From the NCBI GenBank assembly GCA_947649575.1, contig CANSRZ010000007.1:1-64000 (forward strand): 64,000 nucleotides of DNA. The letters are read 5' to 3'. The DNA is from an uncultured Clostridia bacterium (GTDB lineage: Bacteria > Bacillota > Clostridia > Christensenellales > UBA1242). The notes under the pieces were generated by a model that ran no database searches, had not been told where the DNA came from, and worked only from the letters and a program-made list of their open reading frames with translations. Of this stretch, positions 31,587 through 41,867 are shown in pieces (positions within the stretch are counted from its first letter, which is position 1; each line of letters begins with the position of its first letter). A program made the translations under genes and the position numbers.

Positions 31587-33392
31587 TTATTCGTCATTAT
31601 CTAATTTTAAAATTGAGATAAAGGCTTCGGCTGGAAGTTCGACTGAGCCAAATTGACGCATGCGCTTCTTGCCCTCTTTCTGCTTTTCAAGAAGCTTGCG
31701 CTTACGCGTAATATCCCCGCCATAACACTTGGCAAGCACGTCCTTACGCATTTGACTAACCGTTTCGCGCGCAATAATCTTGTTGCCAATGCACGCCTGA
31801 ATAGGCACTTCAAAAAGCTGACGAGGAATAATCTTTTTAAGCTTTTCCGCTATCGCACGCCCACGCGTGTACGCCTTATCTTTGTGAACAATCAGCGACA
31901 AAGCATCACATTTTTCACCATTCAAAAGAATATCAACGCGCACAAGTTCTGATTGCATATAGCCCGCCATTTCATAGTCAAAACTAGCATAGCCCTTTGT
32001 GCGAGATTTAAGACTATCAAAGAAGTCATAAACAATTTCGCCAAGTGGCAAAGTGTAATCCACCCTAACACGGGTTTTGTCTAAATAAACTAAACCGTTA
32101 GAAATGCCTCGCTTTTCCTGCGCAAGCTCCATAATTGCCCCCACATACTCTGGCGGAGTAAATATGCTAGCTTTAACAACAGGCTCTTCCACATAAGCAA
32201 TCTCAACGGGACTCAGCCACTTTGACGGATTGGAAATTTCAAGCACTTCGCCGTTTGTCTTATGCAATAAATAGCTAACCCCTGGCGCAGTTGTGATAAT
32301 GTCAAGATTAAACTCACGCTCAATGCGCTCAGTAATGATTTCAAGGTGCAAAAGCCCCAAAAATCCACAGCGAAAGCCAAAGCCAAGGGCTTCACTGACT
32401 TCTGGCATATATTCAAGAGAGGCGTCATTAAGTTTAAGCTTTTCAAGAGCGTCTTTAAGCTCGTTATATTTAGAGCCGTCAACAAGATAAATTCCGCAAT
32501 AAACAACAGGCTGAACTTTTTTATAGCCAGGAAGAGCCTCTTTGCAAGGATTTGCTGAATGAGTGATTGTATCGCCCACAGCCACGTCAGAAATAGTTTT
32601 GATTGAGCCTGCAATATAGCCAACATCGCCAGCCCTTAACACATCAACAGCCTTAGCTGACGGAACAAACACGCCAACTTCGGTCACTTCATACTGTTTG
32701 CCAGTTTGCATCATGGATATTTTATCGCCAACTTTGACAGTTCCGTCAAAAACTCTAACAAGACAAATTGCACCTTTAAAGTTGTCATAATAACTATCAA
32801 AAATCAAAGCCTTTAAAGGCTCAGTTTCGCTGCCTTTTGGGCATGGAAATTCTTTAACAATCATTTCAAGAACTTGTTCAATATTTGTTCCGTCTTTGGC
32901 AGAAATGCAAGGCGCATGCATAGCAGGCACGCCTACAACATCTTCAATCTCTTGTTTAACTTCCTCAGGTCTAGCCGACGGCAAATCAATCTTATTAATA
33001 ACAGGCAAAATCTCCAAATTGTTATCAATTGCAAGATAAGCATTAGCTAGCGTTTGTGCTTCCACTCCTTGGGAAGCGTCCACAATCAAGATTGCCCCCT
33101 CGCAAGCTGCAAGCGAGCGAGAAACTTCATAAGTAAAGTCGACGTGTCCAGGAGTGTCTATCAAATTAAGCTCATAATCAACGCCCTCAAAAGTATAATT
33201 CATTTTAGTTGGTGTCAATTTGATAGTTATGCCTTTTTCGCGTTCAAGTTCCATGCTGTCCAAAAGCTGAGCTTGCATATCGCGTTTTGCAAGCGTCCCA
33301 GTTTTTTCAATCAGTCTGTCAGCAAGTGTGCTTTTGCCATGGTCAATATGAGCCACTATGCAAAAATTTCTTATCTTTTTAAGTCTTTCCAT
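31587..33392 (-). CDS. lepA: Elongation factor 4 (LepA)
   Basis: [20 protein letters not shown]; start [11 protein letters not shown]-terminal [22 protein letters not shown]. Confidence 0.98.
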   Translation of the reverse strand: MERLKKIRNFCIVAHIDHGKSTLADRLIEKTGTLAKRDMQAQLLDSMELEREKGITIKLTPTKMNYTFEGVDYELNLIDTPGHVDFTYEVSRSLAACEGAILIVDASQGVEAQTLANAYLAIDNNLEILPVINKIDLPSARPEEVKQEIEDVVGVPAMHAPCISAKDGTNIEQVLEMIVKEFPCPKGSETEPLKALIFDSYYDNFKGAICLVRVFDGTVKVGDKISMMQTGKQYEVTEVGVFVPSAKAVDVLRAGDVGYIAGSIKTISDVAVGDTITHSANPCKEALPGYKKVQPVVYCGIYLVDGSKYNELKDALEKLKLNDASLEYMPEVSEALGFGFRCGFLGLLHLEIITERIEREFNLDIITTAPGVSYLLHKTNGEVLEISNPSKWLSPVEIAYVEEPVVKASIFTPPEYVGAIMELAQEKRGISNGLVYLDKTRVRVDYTLPLGEIVYDFFDSLKSRTKGYASFDYEMAGYMQSELVRVDILLNGEKCDALSLIVHKDKAYTRGRAIAEKLKKIIPRQLFEVPIQACIGNKIIARETVSQMRKDVLAKCYGGDITRKRKLLEKQKEGKKRMRQFGSVELPAEAFISILKLDNDE

Positions 33393-33562
33393 AATAAAGA
33401 TATTATACCTTAAAAAAGCATTTAACGCAAGTGTTTGAAGCAATTGGGATAATTTAATAAAAGATTTCATACAATAACTATATAAATTTGTCGAATTTAT
33501 TTTGATAATTTTATCGGATATGTTATACTAAAATAACTTAACAAATAAGGTAGGTCTCTTTC

Positions 33563-34291
33563 ATGGGAAATTTAAATTCTTGGCTTATAGAAATTCCAAT
33601 CGCACATCGTGGACTTCATGATAAACAAGCTCCTGAAAACTCAATGTCAGCTTTTAAGAATGCTCTTGATGCTGGCTATGCAATCGAACTTGATGTTCGA
33701 CTTCTTTCTGACGGAACTGTCGTTGTTTTTCATGATGACAGCCTTGCTCGCATGACTGGCAATGATGGTTATATCAAATTTTTGACTAAATCTGACCTTG
33801 AAAGATTAACGCTTGCAGACAGCCAAGAAAAAATCCCTACATTTGAAGAAGTTTTAAAGCTTGTTGACGGCAAAACTCCCCTGCTTATAGAAGTTAAAAA
33901 TGAGGGCAAGGTTGGCGAACTTGAAAACAAAGTTATAAAAATGCTATCAAACTATAAAGGCAAATTTGCAATTCAAGCTTTTAATCCGTTTGTACTTAAC
34001 TATTTTTATAAGCATGCGCCAAATATGCTACGCGGTCAACTTGCATCATTCTTTAAAGGTGAAAGGCTTCCGTTTTTTCAAAAGTTTGCGCTCAAACGTT
34101 TAATGCTCTGCAAAAAAGTAAGTCATCCAGACTTCATTTCTTATGACCATAACTCATTGCCAAATCGATTTGTGCGCAAGTTTAAAAAACTTCCGCTTAT
34201 TGCATGGACAGTCCGCAGTCAAGAGGAATACATGAAAGTTGTCAAGCATTGCGACAACATTATATTTGAGAACTTTGAACCAAAGATATAA
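33563..34291 (+). CDS. Glycerophosphodiester phosphodiesterase family protein
   Basis: IAHRGLHDKQAPENSMSAFKNALDAGYAIELDVRLLSDGTVVVFHDDSLARMTG. Confidence 0.95.
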   Translation: MGNLNSWLIEIPIAHRGLHDKQAPENSMSAFKNALDAGYAIELDVRLLSDGTVVVFHDDSLARMTGNDGYIKFLTKSDLERLTLADSQEKIPTFEEVLKLVDGKTPLLIEVKNEGKVGELENKVIKMLSNYKGKFAIQAFNPFVLNYFYKHAPNMLRGQLASFFKGERLPFFQKFALKRLMLCKKVSHPDFISYDHNSLPNRFVRKFKKLPLIAWTVRSQEEYMKVVKHCDNIIFENFEPKI

Positions 34292-34298
34292 TTTTAAT

Positions 34299-34515
34299 GG
34301 TTACTTTTCTTAACAAGAAAAGTAACCAAAAGAAAACTAAAAAAGAAACCTTTCTTAACTTTTACAAAGTTGTCGAAAGGTTTCTTTTTAACTTTAATTT
34401 ACTTTTAAAAACTATTTTGTTATTTCGACCAGTCCAAGCACTTGGCGACTGCCAGCAATATAATTGATTTATACTCAGATTTCTTTTGCATACTTTTCTC
34501 TAAAAGAAAAGTATG
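34299..34515. repeat. Modular palindromic element G (217 bp), right end inside the rsmD 3' coding end
   Basis: Left GGTTACTTTTCTTAACAAGAAAAGTAACC (34299-34327); right CATACTTTTCTCTAAAAGAAAAGTATG (34489-34515); module 34344-34387; CCAGTCCAAGCACTTGG at 34429. Confidence 0.85.
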
Positions 34516-35032
34516 TTATTTTCTTTATTCCATAAATCTTTTCGTCTTGGATTTCAAAGGCGGAATTCCAGTTGTATTTATCCTCTTTTGCTTGCTCAAC
34601 AACAAAAATACCGTCATCGGCTAGAATGCGTGTTTGGGCAATCTTGTCAAGCATTTTTTCATAAAGTTCGCTTTTATATGGCGGGTCAAAAAGAATAATA
34701 TCAAATTTTTGGTATTTCAGTATTTCACAAGCCTCTATTGCTCCGATTTTAACCACCTTTGCCTCTACGCCAAGTTTTGCTAAATTTTGTTTAATAAGCG
34801 TGCAGCTTCTGGCATCTTTATCCACAAAAACAACTTCTTTTGCACCACGGCTTAACGCTTCAATGCCAAGCGCTCCCGTTCCAGCACAAAGGTCAAGCAC
34901 CCTTGCACCGTTCAAAGAAAATTGCAGTTTATTAAAAACCGCCTGCTTAACCATATCAGCAGTTGGACGAATATGTTCAAATTTGTTATCAATAAGGTTT
35001 CTCCCCTTAAATTTCCCTGCAGTAACTCTCAT
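34475..35032 (-). CDS. rsmD: 16S rRNA (guanine966-N2)-methyltransferase RsmD
   Basis: MRVTAGKFKGRNL, VLDLCAGTGALGIEALSRGA, ILFDPPY. Confidence 0.95.
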   Translation of the reverse strand: MRVTAGKFKGRNLIDNKFEHIRPTADMVKQAVFNKLQFSLNGARVLDLCAGTGALGIEALSRGAKEVVFVDKDARSCTLIKQNLAKLGVEAKVVKIGAIEACEILKYQKFDIILFDPPYKSELYEKMLDKIAQTRILADDGIFVVEQAKEDKYNWNSAFEIQDEKIYGIKKITYFSFREKYAKEI

Positions 35033-35126
35033 AAAAATATGTTAACACATTTGACAAAAAAATCAAAGAAATTTATTATATATATTACAGATAGTTTATA
35101 TCTATCCTAACAAAAGGAGGGAAAAA

Positions 35127-35339
35127 ATGAAAAGGAACTATCCGAGATTTACTTTGCGCGTTTCAAAAGAGCTGTTGGACAAGCTTACATACACCGCTGA
35201 ACTGAACGGCAGAACAAAGAACCGAGAAATCGAATATGTCTTAAAACGATATATGTCAGACTATGAACGACTTTATGGAAAAATTCAAATATCAAACAAA
35301 GAACATAAACAAGATACTCAAGAACAAGAAGTTTCTTAA
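35127..35339 (+). CDS. Arc/ribbon-helix-helix-like small DNA-binding protein
   Basis: PRFTLRVSKELLDKLTYTAELNGRTKNREIEYVLKRYM; RBS aaaggagg. Confidence 0.75.
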   Translation: MKRNYPRFTLRVSKELLDKLTYTAELNGRTKNREIEYVLKRYMSDYERLYGKIQISNKEHKQDTQEQEVS

Positions 35340-35454
35340 ATTATGACCATGCTTTAACTTATTAATTTTCGACTTTCATACCAGTAAAGCCGATTTTTTA
35401 ATATATTAAAAAATATTCTTACTATTGTGAGAATATTTTTATTTTATTTAATTT

Positions 35455-35628
35455 TTACATTTCAGGTTCTTGTGCATTTTTATCAAATTTTTCAGGCTGT
35501 TTTAAATCTTCCATGATTAAAGATTCTGCTTGTAATTTATCATTGTCAGCCTCAAAATATTTTCTTTTGCTCATTAAATATTGCCTGCGTCTGTTGTCTG
35601 TTGCCAAAATTTTTTTTAGATTTCTCAT
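35455..35628 (-). CDS. Small hypothetical protein
   Basis: ATG at 35628 with purine-rich RBS (aaagggggat). Confidence 0.5.
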   Translation of the reverse strand: MRNLKKILATDNRRRQYLMSKRKYFEADNDKLQAESLIMEDLKQPEKFDKNAQEPEM

Positions 35629-35729
35629 ATATCCCCCTTTGATATAGTTGTATTTTAACACTAATCAAAATGATTGTCAAAAGCAAATTCTGAACTAGAT
35701 AAAAATTTTGAAAAACATTAAAAATTTTG

Positions 35730-35758
35730 TTGACAATAACACTTCATTATTGTATAAT
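35730..35758 (+). promoter_or_regulatory. tRNA-Lys promoter
   Basis: TTGACA-N17-TATAAT. Confidence 0.85.
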
Positions 35759-35772
35759 ACACATGTTGTTAT

Positions 35773-35848
35773 GGACTGCTAGCTCAGTTGGTAGAGCATT
35801 CGACTCTTAATCGAAGGGTCCGGGGTTCGAGCCCCCGGCAGTCCACCA
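35773..35848 (+). tRNA. tRNA-Lys (anticodon CTT), CCA encoded
   Basis: Acceptor GGACTGC/GCAGTCC, anticodon loop CTCTTAA, T-arm CGGGG-TTCGAGC-CCCCG. Confidence 0.96.
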
Positions 35849-36018
35849 GGGTAATGAACTTTTAAACGTTTGTTACAATGCCGTGTGCTTGCATGCGGTG
35901 CTTCCAGCACCCGAACCCCGTTCTTCCGGGTCGAAGCAGGTCGAAGAAGCGTGAGTGCTTGGCCATTCGCCTGTTGCACACAGTGCAAGGCTCAAAACGC
36001 GCCCCGGCAGTCCACCAG
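35833..36018 (+). repeat. 17-bp direct repeat of the tRNA-Lys 3' end bracketing a GC-rich segment
   Basis: CCCCGGCAGTCCACCAG at 35833-35849 and 36002-36018. Confidence 0.85.
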
Positions 36019-36163
36019 ACAGATTGCAAAACCTGTTACTTCCCAAACGGGAAATCCCCTCTTTTTAAATTTTGCCTCTTTTTGAGGTTTTTATATTTTA
36101 AAAACATAATAATTAATTTTCAAGACAACATATAATATATTGAAAATTATTTTAGGAGTTATT

Positions 36164-37498
36164 ATGGATACCTATTATTTAGTTTATCATATTTGCAATA
36201 TAGTTTTTTATTGTTTGTTTGGCGTTAGCTTTTTGTTAATGCTTTTCAAAATCATTATGCACTTTGTTTCTTTTATGCCTGCAAAAAAGTTTCCGCCTGC
36301 CAAGTCTAAACATAAATTTGCAGTTGTTATCCCTGCCCGAAATGAAAGTAAAGTTATTCATCAAATTTTGGACAGCATAAAAGCTCAGACTTATGACCAT
36401 AACCTTATCGACACATTTTTGATTGTGGAAAGCGAAGAAGACCCAACTTGTGAAATTGCTAAAAAATATGAACGCACTCATGTTTTTGTTAGAAAACACT
36501 TGGAACGCAAAGGCAAAGGTCATGCAATGGACGAGCTTTTTCAAGAATTGTTTGCAGACAAAAATACAGATTATGAAGCATATTTTATTTTCGACGCCGA
36601 CAATGTTTTATATCCAAATTTTATTGAAGAAATGAACAAAACTTTTGACCAAGGTTATGACGTTTGCGTTGGGTATCGAAATTCAAAAAATTGGAATGAC
36701 AATTGGGTTTCATCTTGCAGTGGATTAACATTTTCTATGTTTAACACCTTTGAAAACAAGCCAAGAAGCAAACTGGGACTTAATGTAAATATTTGTGGCA
36801 CAGGCTTTTATATATCTCATCGCTTGCTAAAAAAAGTTGGAGGCTATAAGTTCTTCACTTTGACTGAGGATTATGAGTTTAAACTTTATTCAATCTTAAA
36901 CAATGTTCAAACAACCTACAATGAAGAAGCAAAGTTTTTTGATGAACAACCTACTCAACTTAAGGTTTCTTGGAATCAACGCCTGCGTTGGTGCAAAGGC
37001 TTTTCTCAGGCAAACAAAATTTATCAAAAGAAAATCCTTAAATCTGCCATAAAAGAAAAAAATGGCAAACTTGGTGTAAACAAATTTCAAACTGGTCTTG
37101 GCGTTCTTCCACTGGCTTTCACAATGGCAACAATCTTGCTTTATCAGGCAGTAAACTTAAGCCTTATGATTATTGGTCTTTGCCTGCACAAACCAATTTG
37201 GTATTTGCCAGGAATTGGCGTTGCTGCAAACGGAGTTGCATTGTATATTTTCTTAAGCATTTACACTGCTGTTCTATTGATTGCAGAGCGCAAAAATATC
37301 AATATAACAGCGTGGCATGCCTTTGTTAGCGTTTTGCTAAATCCATTCTTTATGCTTTTGTATCTTCCAATTTATTTGCATTCAGTTTTTAAAAAGGAAG
37401 TTAAATGGGTGGCAATTGAACATAATAAACTTATGAATTCTGAGCCTCAACTTGTAACAGCTGCCGAAAGTAACAATGAAGAAAATTTGCATAAATAA
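36164..37498 (+). CDS. Family 2 glycosyltransferase, membrane-bound
   Basis: VVIPARNESKVIHQILDSI, FIFDADN, QRLRW (NQRLRWCKG), C-terminal TMs. Confidence 0.93.
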   Translation: MDTYYLVYHICNIVFYCLFGVSFLLMLFKIIMHFVSFMPAKKFPPAKSKHKFAVVIPARNESKVIHQILDSIKAQTYDHNLIDTFLIVESEEDPTCEIAKKYERTHVFVRKHLERKGKGHAMDELFQELFADKNTDYEAYFIFDADNVLYPNFIEEMNKTFDQGYDVCVGYRNSKNWNDNWVSSCSGLTFSMFNTFENKPRSKLGLNVNICGTGFYISHRLLKKVGGYKFFTLTEDYEFKLYSILNNVQTTYNEEAKFFDEQPTQLKVSWNQRLRWCKGFSQANKIYQKKILKSAIKEKNGKLGVNKFQTGLGVLPLAFTMATILLYQAVNLSLMIIGLCLHKPIWYLPGIGVAANGVALYIFLSIYTAVLLIAERKNINITAWHAFVSVLLNPFFMLLYLPIYLHSVFKKEVKWVAIEHNKLMNSEPQLVTAAESNNEENLHK

Positions 37499-37555
37499 AT
37501 AGAAATATTTTAATAACAAAACCACAAATTTAAAACAAAAATTTAAAAAACAAAT

Positions 37556-37594
37556 AAAAAACTGCAAAAAATCATAAATTTTTGCAGTTTTTTG
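37556..37594. terminator. Convergent Rho-independent terminator
   Basis: AAAAACTGCAAAAAATCATAAATTTTTGCAGTTTTTT. Confidence 0.8.
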
Positions 37595-37602
37595 TTTAAT
37601 TA

Positions 37603-39075
37603 TCACAATATTGCAGCGCTTCCGTTAAGCCAACTTTCAAAGAAAGCATCAAGCCTATATCCAGTTGCTCGACTCATACAATCGATAAACTCAACAGCTG
37701 TCGGAGTTTTATACATAAAGGTTTTGTAATATGTTTTTAGGGCTTTATAAAATTTGTTATCACCCACCGTTTGCCTCAATGTATCAAACATGATTGCACC
37801 TTTCGTGTAAGTGCAATTGACATATTCTGGCTCTGTTGAATATTCGTCAAGTCGTCTGTTCATGCTTGTATCCAACTGCCCGTTTACGCTTGTGTAAACA
37901 TCAACAAACAATTTGTAATTTTTATTGATATTCTTCATTATGCTTTCAAGTTCTAAACCATATTCCTTATTATGCTCATAAAACAACGCGGTGGAATATT
38001 CTGTCAAACCCTCGTCTTGCCAGCCGTTTATATACTCGTTATTGCCGACAACGCCATACCACCATTGATGAGCAAGTTCATGCACAATTACATATTCATA
38101 ATCTTGATGAGAGGCTATGTCATCGCTGATTAAAACAAGATTTGGATATTCCATTCCCCCATGAACAAAGTTTGCCTCAGCCACATTTATGCTTGCATAA
38201 GGATATTTGCCGAACAGATTGTTAAAAGTTTTCATGGCTTTGACCGCCACCAAAAGTGAAGCGTCAGGGTCGCTGTCAGAGTAATAGAAATAGTTGACCA
38301 TAATGCCGTCCACGCTTTGACTTTTAACAGAAAATTTATCACTTAAAACAAAAGCAAAATCGCGAACATTGTTTGCTGTTATGACTGTAGTTTTGCCAAG
38401 TTTTTCATCTTTACTCTCGTTTTTTATATCCCCAGTCGAAGCCAAAGTCATATTGCTTGGATAAGTTATTTCAACTTTATAATTTGCACTTTCGCTGTAA
38501 AATGGGTCGCCATTGGAATGATATAAATCTTGAACAAAGCCTTTTCCGTTTTCATAAACACAAGCTATTGGATAAAAATTGCCAAAGTTGATTGTGTTTG
38601 CGCCATAGCCAAATCGATGATTGATATTAGGCAAAGTTACATAATATTCCATTTCTATTTCAACGAACTCGTCAGGATATAAGTCTTTTGAAAGATTGAC
38701 AATCAAAATATTTTCGTCAACTCCGCCAACAGAATAGCCAGAAACAAGGTCTGTTATTGTGACGCCCCTGATTTCAACTTTGCCATAGCTTTTGCCGTTT
38801 GGATATGCCTTGCTTTCGTTTGCACTTGACACAACCTTGGCTTTTGCACCCTCACGAAATGCATTTGGATAAAGATGAAAATCAATCTCTTTCAAACAAT
38901 TGTCGCTTCTGTTGTAATATCCCACTTTTTGCTTGCAAAAAAGCCCATGACCGTTTTCTGTATCATAAACAGCTTGGATTTCATAAGAATTCAAACTTTC
39001 CTCTTTCTGCCCGCATCCCACAAAGCAAAGAGGTACAAACAGCATAATTAACGCTAAACATAACAATCTTTTCAT
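37603..39075 (-). CDS. M1 family metallopeptidase, predicted lipoprotein
   Basis: VHELAHQWWYGVVGNNEYINGWQDEGLTEY; lipobox-like LCFVGC. Confidence 0.94.
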   Translation of the reverse strand: MKRLLCLALIMLFVPLCFVGCGQKEESLNSYEIQAVYDTENGHGLFCKQKVGYYNRSDNCLKEIDFHLYPNAFREGAKAKVVSSANESKAYPNGKSYGKVEIRGVTITDLVSGYSVGGVDENILIVNLSKDLYPDEFVEIEMEYYVTLPNINHRFGYGANTINFGNFYPIACVYENGKGFVQDLYHSNGDPFYSESANYKVEITYPSNMTLASTGDIKNESKDEKLGKTTVITANNVRDFAFVLSDKFSVKSQSVDGIMVNYFYYSDSDPDASLLVAVKAMKTFNNLFGKYPYASINVAEANFVHGGMEYPNLVLISDDIASHQDYEYVIVHELAHQWWYGVVGNNEYINGWQDEGLTEYSTALFYEHNKEYGLELESIMKNINKNYKLFVDVYTSVNGQLDTSMNRRLDEYSTEPEYVNCTYTKGAIMFDTLRQTVGDNKFYKALKTYYKTFMYKTPTAVEFIDCMSRATGYRLDAFFESWLNGSAAIL

Positions 39076-39173
39076 ATTCTATAACTATTCAAGTTGTAAA
39101 AAATTAATACATAAACCCAAATTTTCTTGTAAATTAAATCAATATATGCTAAAATACTCCTAACGAGGTTAAT

Positions 39174-40628
39174 ATGAGTTTTTGTAAATATTCAACTGAA
39201 TATGTTGCCAGTTCACAAACAGAGGTGGATAATATTTTTATCAATGATTATCTTCCTTTTGCGCCTAGCGAGTTTGTTAAGGTGTATCTTTATGGGCTTT
39301 ATATGTGCAAAAGCTCGGCTTCTTTTGACAACAGCCTTGAAAACTTTGCCAAACGCCTGAACATGAGCGAAGAAGAAATTGAAAAGGCATTTGAATATTG
39401 GCAAGAACAAGGACTTGTTCAAGTTTTAAAGACTTACCCTATTGAGATAAGATATATCCCTTTAAAAAACATCATCAACAGCACAAAACTGTACAAGCCT
39501 GAAAAATATGAGCTTTTTAATGCGCAGGTGATTGAGCTATTTCAAGGGCTGCGTGACGTAACTAAAAATGAATTCAATGAATATTATGACTTTTTGGAGC
39601 GTTTTCATGTTGAGCAAGAAGCACTTTTGATGATTATCAAATATTGCATTGACACAAAAAAGACAGGCGTTGGCTATGCATATATTCTCACTGTTGCCAA
39701 AAATTGGGCAAATGAGGGCATAACAACCGCCTCTCAGGTTGAAGAGCGCCTGATTGCATTTGAAGATAAAAACAACGAGATTGGGCAAATCTTGAACGCG
39801 CTTGGCATAAAGCGAAATGCATATATTGAAGAGCGCAACATGGTGAACAAATGGCTGAGCGACCTTGGATTTAACTTGGATGTAATCATCTATCTTGCAA
39901 AAAATCTAAAAAAGAAAGGTAAAGCAAATTTCAATATGCTTGACACAATCTTAATGCACTATTATGAGCTTAAACTTTTCTCAATTCTTGAAATTGAGGA
40001 ATTTGAAAATAATAAGCATGAGCTTTACACTCTTGCAAAAAACATCAACAAGGCAATTGGCATTTATTATGAAAGCCTTGACAGCGAAGTTGAAAACTAT
40101 ATCCTTAAATGGATTAACTATGGCTTTGATAAAGAAGTTTTGCTTGAACTTGCTTCATATTGCTTCAAAAACTCAATCAGAACGCTTGAAGCCATGGATG
40201 CAACAGTGCTTAAATTTTATAAACTTGGCGTGCTTTCGATTGACGCGTTTGAGAAACATGTTCAAGGCGTGATCCAAACTGATAAAGAAATCAAAGACCT
40301 GCTTGATAAACTTGCCGTTACAAGAAAAGTTAGTTTCCTTGACAGAGAAAACTATAAAACTTGGACTGAGGTTTGGCAAATGCCTAAAGAGCTTATTGAT
40401 TTTGGCGCAAGTTTGGCAAAAGATAAAAATTCACCTATGCAATATCTTGCAAAAATCTTAGCTAATTGGCACGACAAAGGCGTTAAAACTATTGACGAAG
40501 CTGAAAAAATTTCGCTTCCAAGTTATCAAAATTCTGGCAATCATAAGTTTGAAAACTTTAAAGGTAGAAGCTATGCCGACCTTGATGTCAACGCCCTGTT
40601 CCAGTCAATCGACGAAATTGAAATTTAG
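39174..40628 (+). CDS. DnaD domain primosome protein (DnaB/DnaD-like)
   Basis: DnaD-like repeats; directly upstream of a DnaC/DnaI ATPase. Confidence 0.8.
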   Translation: MSFCKYSTEYVASSQTEVDNIFINDYLPFAPSEFVKVYLYGLYMCKSSASFDNSLENFAKRLNMSEEEIEKAFEYWQEQGLVQVLKTYPIEIRYIPLKNIINSTKLYKPEKYELFNAQVIELFQGLRDVTKNEFNEYYDFLERFHVEQEALLMIIKYCIDTKKTGVGYAYILTVAKNWANEGITTASQVEERLIAFEDKNNEIGQILNALGIKRNAYIEERNMVNKWLSDLGFNLDVIIYLAKNLKKKGKANFNMLDTILMHYYELKLFSILEIEEFENNKHELYTLAKNINKAIGIYYESLDSEVENYILKWINYGFDKEVLLELASYCFKNSIRTLEAMDATVLKFYKLGVLSIDAFEKHVQGVIQTDKEIKDLLDKLAVTRKVSFLDRENYKTWTEVWQMPKELIDFGASLAKDKNSPMQYLAKILANWHDKGVKTIDEAEKISLPSYQNSGNHKFENFKGRSYADLDVNALFQSIDEIEI

Positions 40629-40637
40629 GAGGGAAAC

Positions 40638-41537
40638 TTGAATAACGAAATTTTAACTAAGGCTAAAAATGTTATTGCCGAAAGACGAAGAGACGCTGAA
40701 AAAATTGCAGAAAACAGTTATGCAAAGTTTTCGCAACACCCTGAATTTAAAAAACTGTACAACGAATACGTCGACTGCATGATAACTTCTGCCAAAACTG
40801 GGCAAACCTCGCCTGAACTTGAAGCTAAAAAATCTGCTTATCAAGCTTGGCTTAACCAGCATAACTGCCGTGATGTTTCCCCTGTTTACTCATGCAAAAA
40901 ATGTGAGGACAACGGCTATATCAATGGTCAGATGTGCGACTGCCTTAAAAAGGAAATAACAAAGGTTTTAATCAAGCAAAGTGGTTTTCAAAACTTAGAG
41001 GATTTTGATAAATCTGATTTCAATAAGTTTGAAAACAAAGAGGAAATGCAAAAACTTTACAAAATTATGCAAGATTGGTGCAATCAAGAAAAGCATTCAA
41101 AAACGCTTATTTTCTTGAGCGGTGGCACTGGCGTTGGCAAAACTCATCTTATCAAATGTATGGCAAATGAGCTTATCAAGCGTTCTAAAGTAGTCAACTT
41201 GACAACCGCTTTTGCATTAAATCAAGATCTTGTTTCAGCGTTTTCAACTTTTGATAGTTACAAAAAAGATCAGACTTTGCAAAAATATCTTGACTGCGAA
41301 TATTTGTTTATAGATGACCTTGGCTCAGAAATCAAACAACAACTTTCTATTAATTTGTTATACGCAATTTTAAACGAAAGAAAAATGCGTTCTCTCAGCA
41401 CAATTATAACCTCAAACTTAGACGTAAAAGATATCCGCGATGTTTATGATGAGCGCATTGCAAGCAGAATTATTGACAAACAGTCGTCAATTTGCATTCA
41501 GTTGAATGGCAACGATTTAAGACTTAAAAAAAATTAG
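40638..41537 (+). CDS. DnaC/DnaI-like helicase loader ATPase
   Basis: LSGGTGVGKTHLIKCMANELIKR; YLFIDDLGSE; N-terminal Cys-rich CKKCEDNGYINGQMCDC. Confidence 0.9.
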   Translation: MNNEILTKAKNVIAERRRDAEKIAENSYAKFSQHPEFKKLYNEYVDCMITSAKTGQTSPELEAKKSAYQAWLNQHNCRDVSPVYSCKKCEDNGYINGQMCDCLKKEITKVLIKQSGFQNLEDFDKSDFNKFENKEEMQKLYKIMQDWCNQEKHSKTLIFLSGGTGVGKTHLIKCMANELIKRSKVVNLTTAFALNQDLVSAFSTFDSYKKDQTLQKYLDCEYLFIDDLGSEIKQQLSINLLYAILNERKMRSLSTIITSNLDVKDIRDVYDERIASRIIDKQSSICIQLNGNDLRLKKN

Positions 41538-41539
41538 AC

Positions 41540-41562
41540 AAAGCAGTTTAACTGCTTTTTTG
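41540..41562 (+). terminator. Rho-independent terminator
   Basis: AAAGCAGTTTAACTGCTTTTTT. Confidence 0.75.
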
Positions 41563-41573
41563 TCACCCTACTA

Positions 41574-41602
41574 TTGACAAATTTCGCAATCTGGTTTATA
41601 AT
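41574..41602 (+). promoter_or_regulatory. Consensus sigma-A promoter
   Basis: TTGACA-N17-TATAAT upstream of small gene 41624. Confidence 0.85.
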
Positions 41603-41623
41603 GATAATATACGGAGGGAGATT

Positions 41624-41839
41624 ATGGATATACGAGAGACCTTGAAAGGTCCTTATGTTATGAAACATAGAAAATTTTTTGCTAGCCAAACACCAAACAT
41701 GGTGGGCACTGGAATAAAAGTTATGCGTGAGGTTAGCAAAAGTCCTATTATGTTTGATAAAAATGGCAAAAAAGTTAGACATGCAAAAAGATATATGAAT
41801 ATGAATCCGCAAATTTATAATCACGAAGAAAACTATTAG
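41624..41839 (+). CDS. Small basic hypothetical protein (71 aa)
   Basis: RBS GGAGGGAG, own promoter and terminator. Confidence 0.75.
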   Translation: MDIRETLKGPYVMKHRKFFASQTPNMVGTGIKVMREVSKSPIMFDKNGKKVRHAKRYMNMNPQIYNHEENY

Positions 41840-41840
41840 A

Positions 41841-41867
41841 AAAATATGCATTGTGCATATTTTTTTG
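41841..41867. terminator. Rho-independent terminator
   Basis: AAAAATATGCATTGTGCATATTTTTTT. Confidence 0.65.

Noticed and set aside
35779-35988. 69-aa reverse-strand ORF ...PGARTPDPSIKSRMLYQLS
   Set aside because: Antisense translation of tRNA-Lys; GARTPDPSIKSRMLYQLS is a classic spurious tRNA-antisense ORF.
36018-36135. Second tRNA after the duplicated CCGGCAGTCCACCA
   Set aside because: No 5' acceptor, D- or anticodon arm could be folded upstream in the GC-rich segment; only the 3' end is duplicated.
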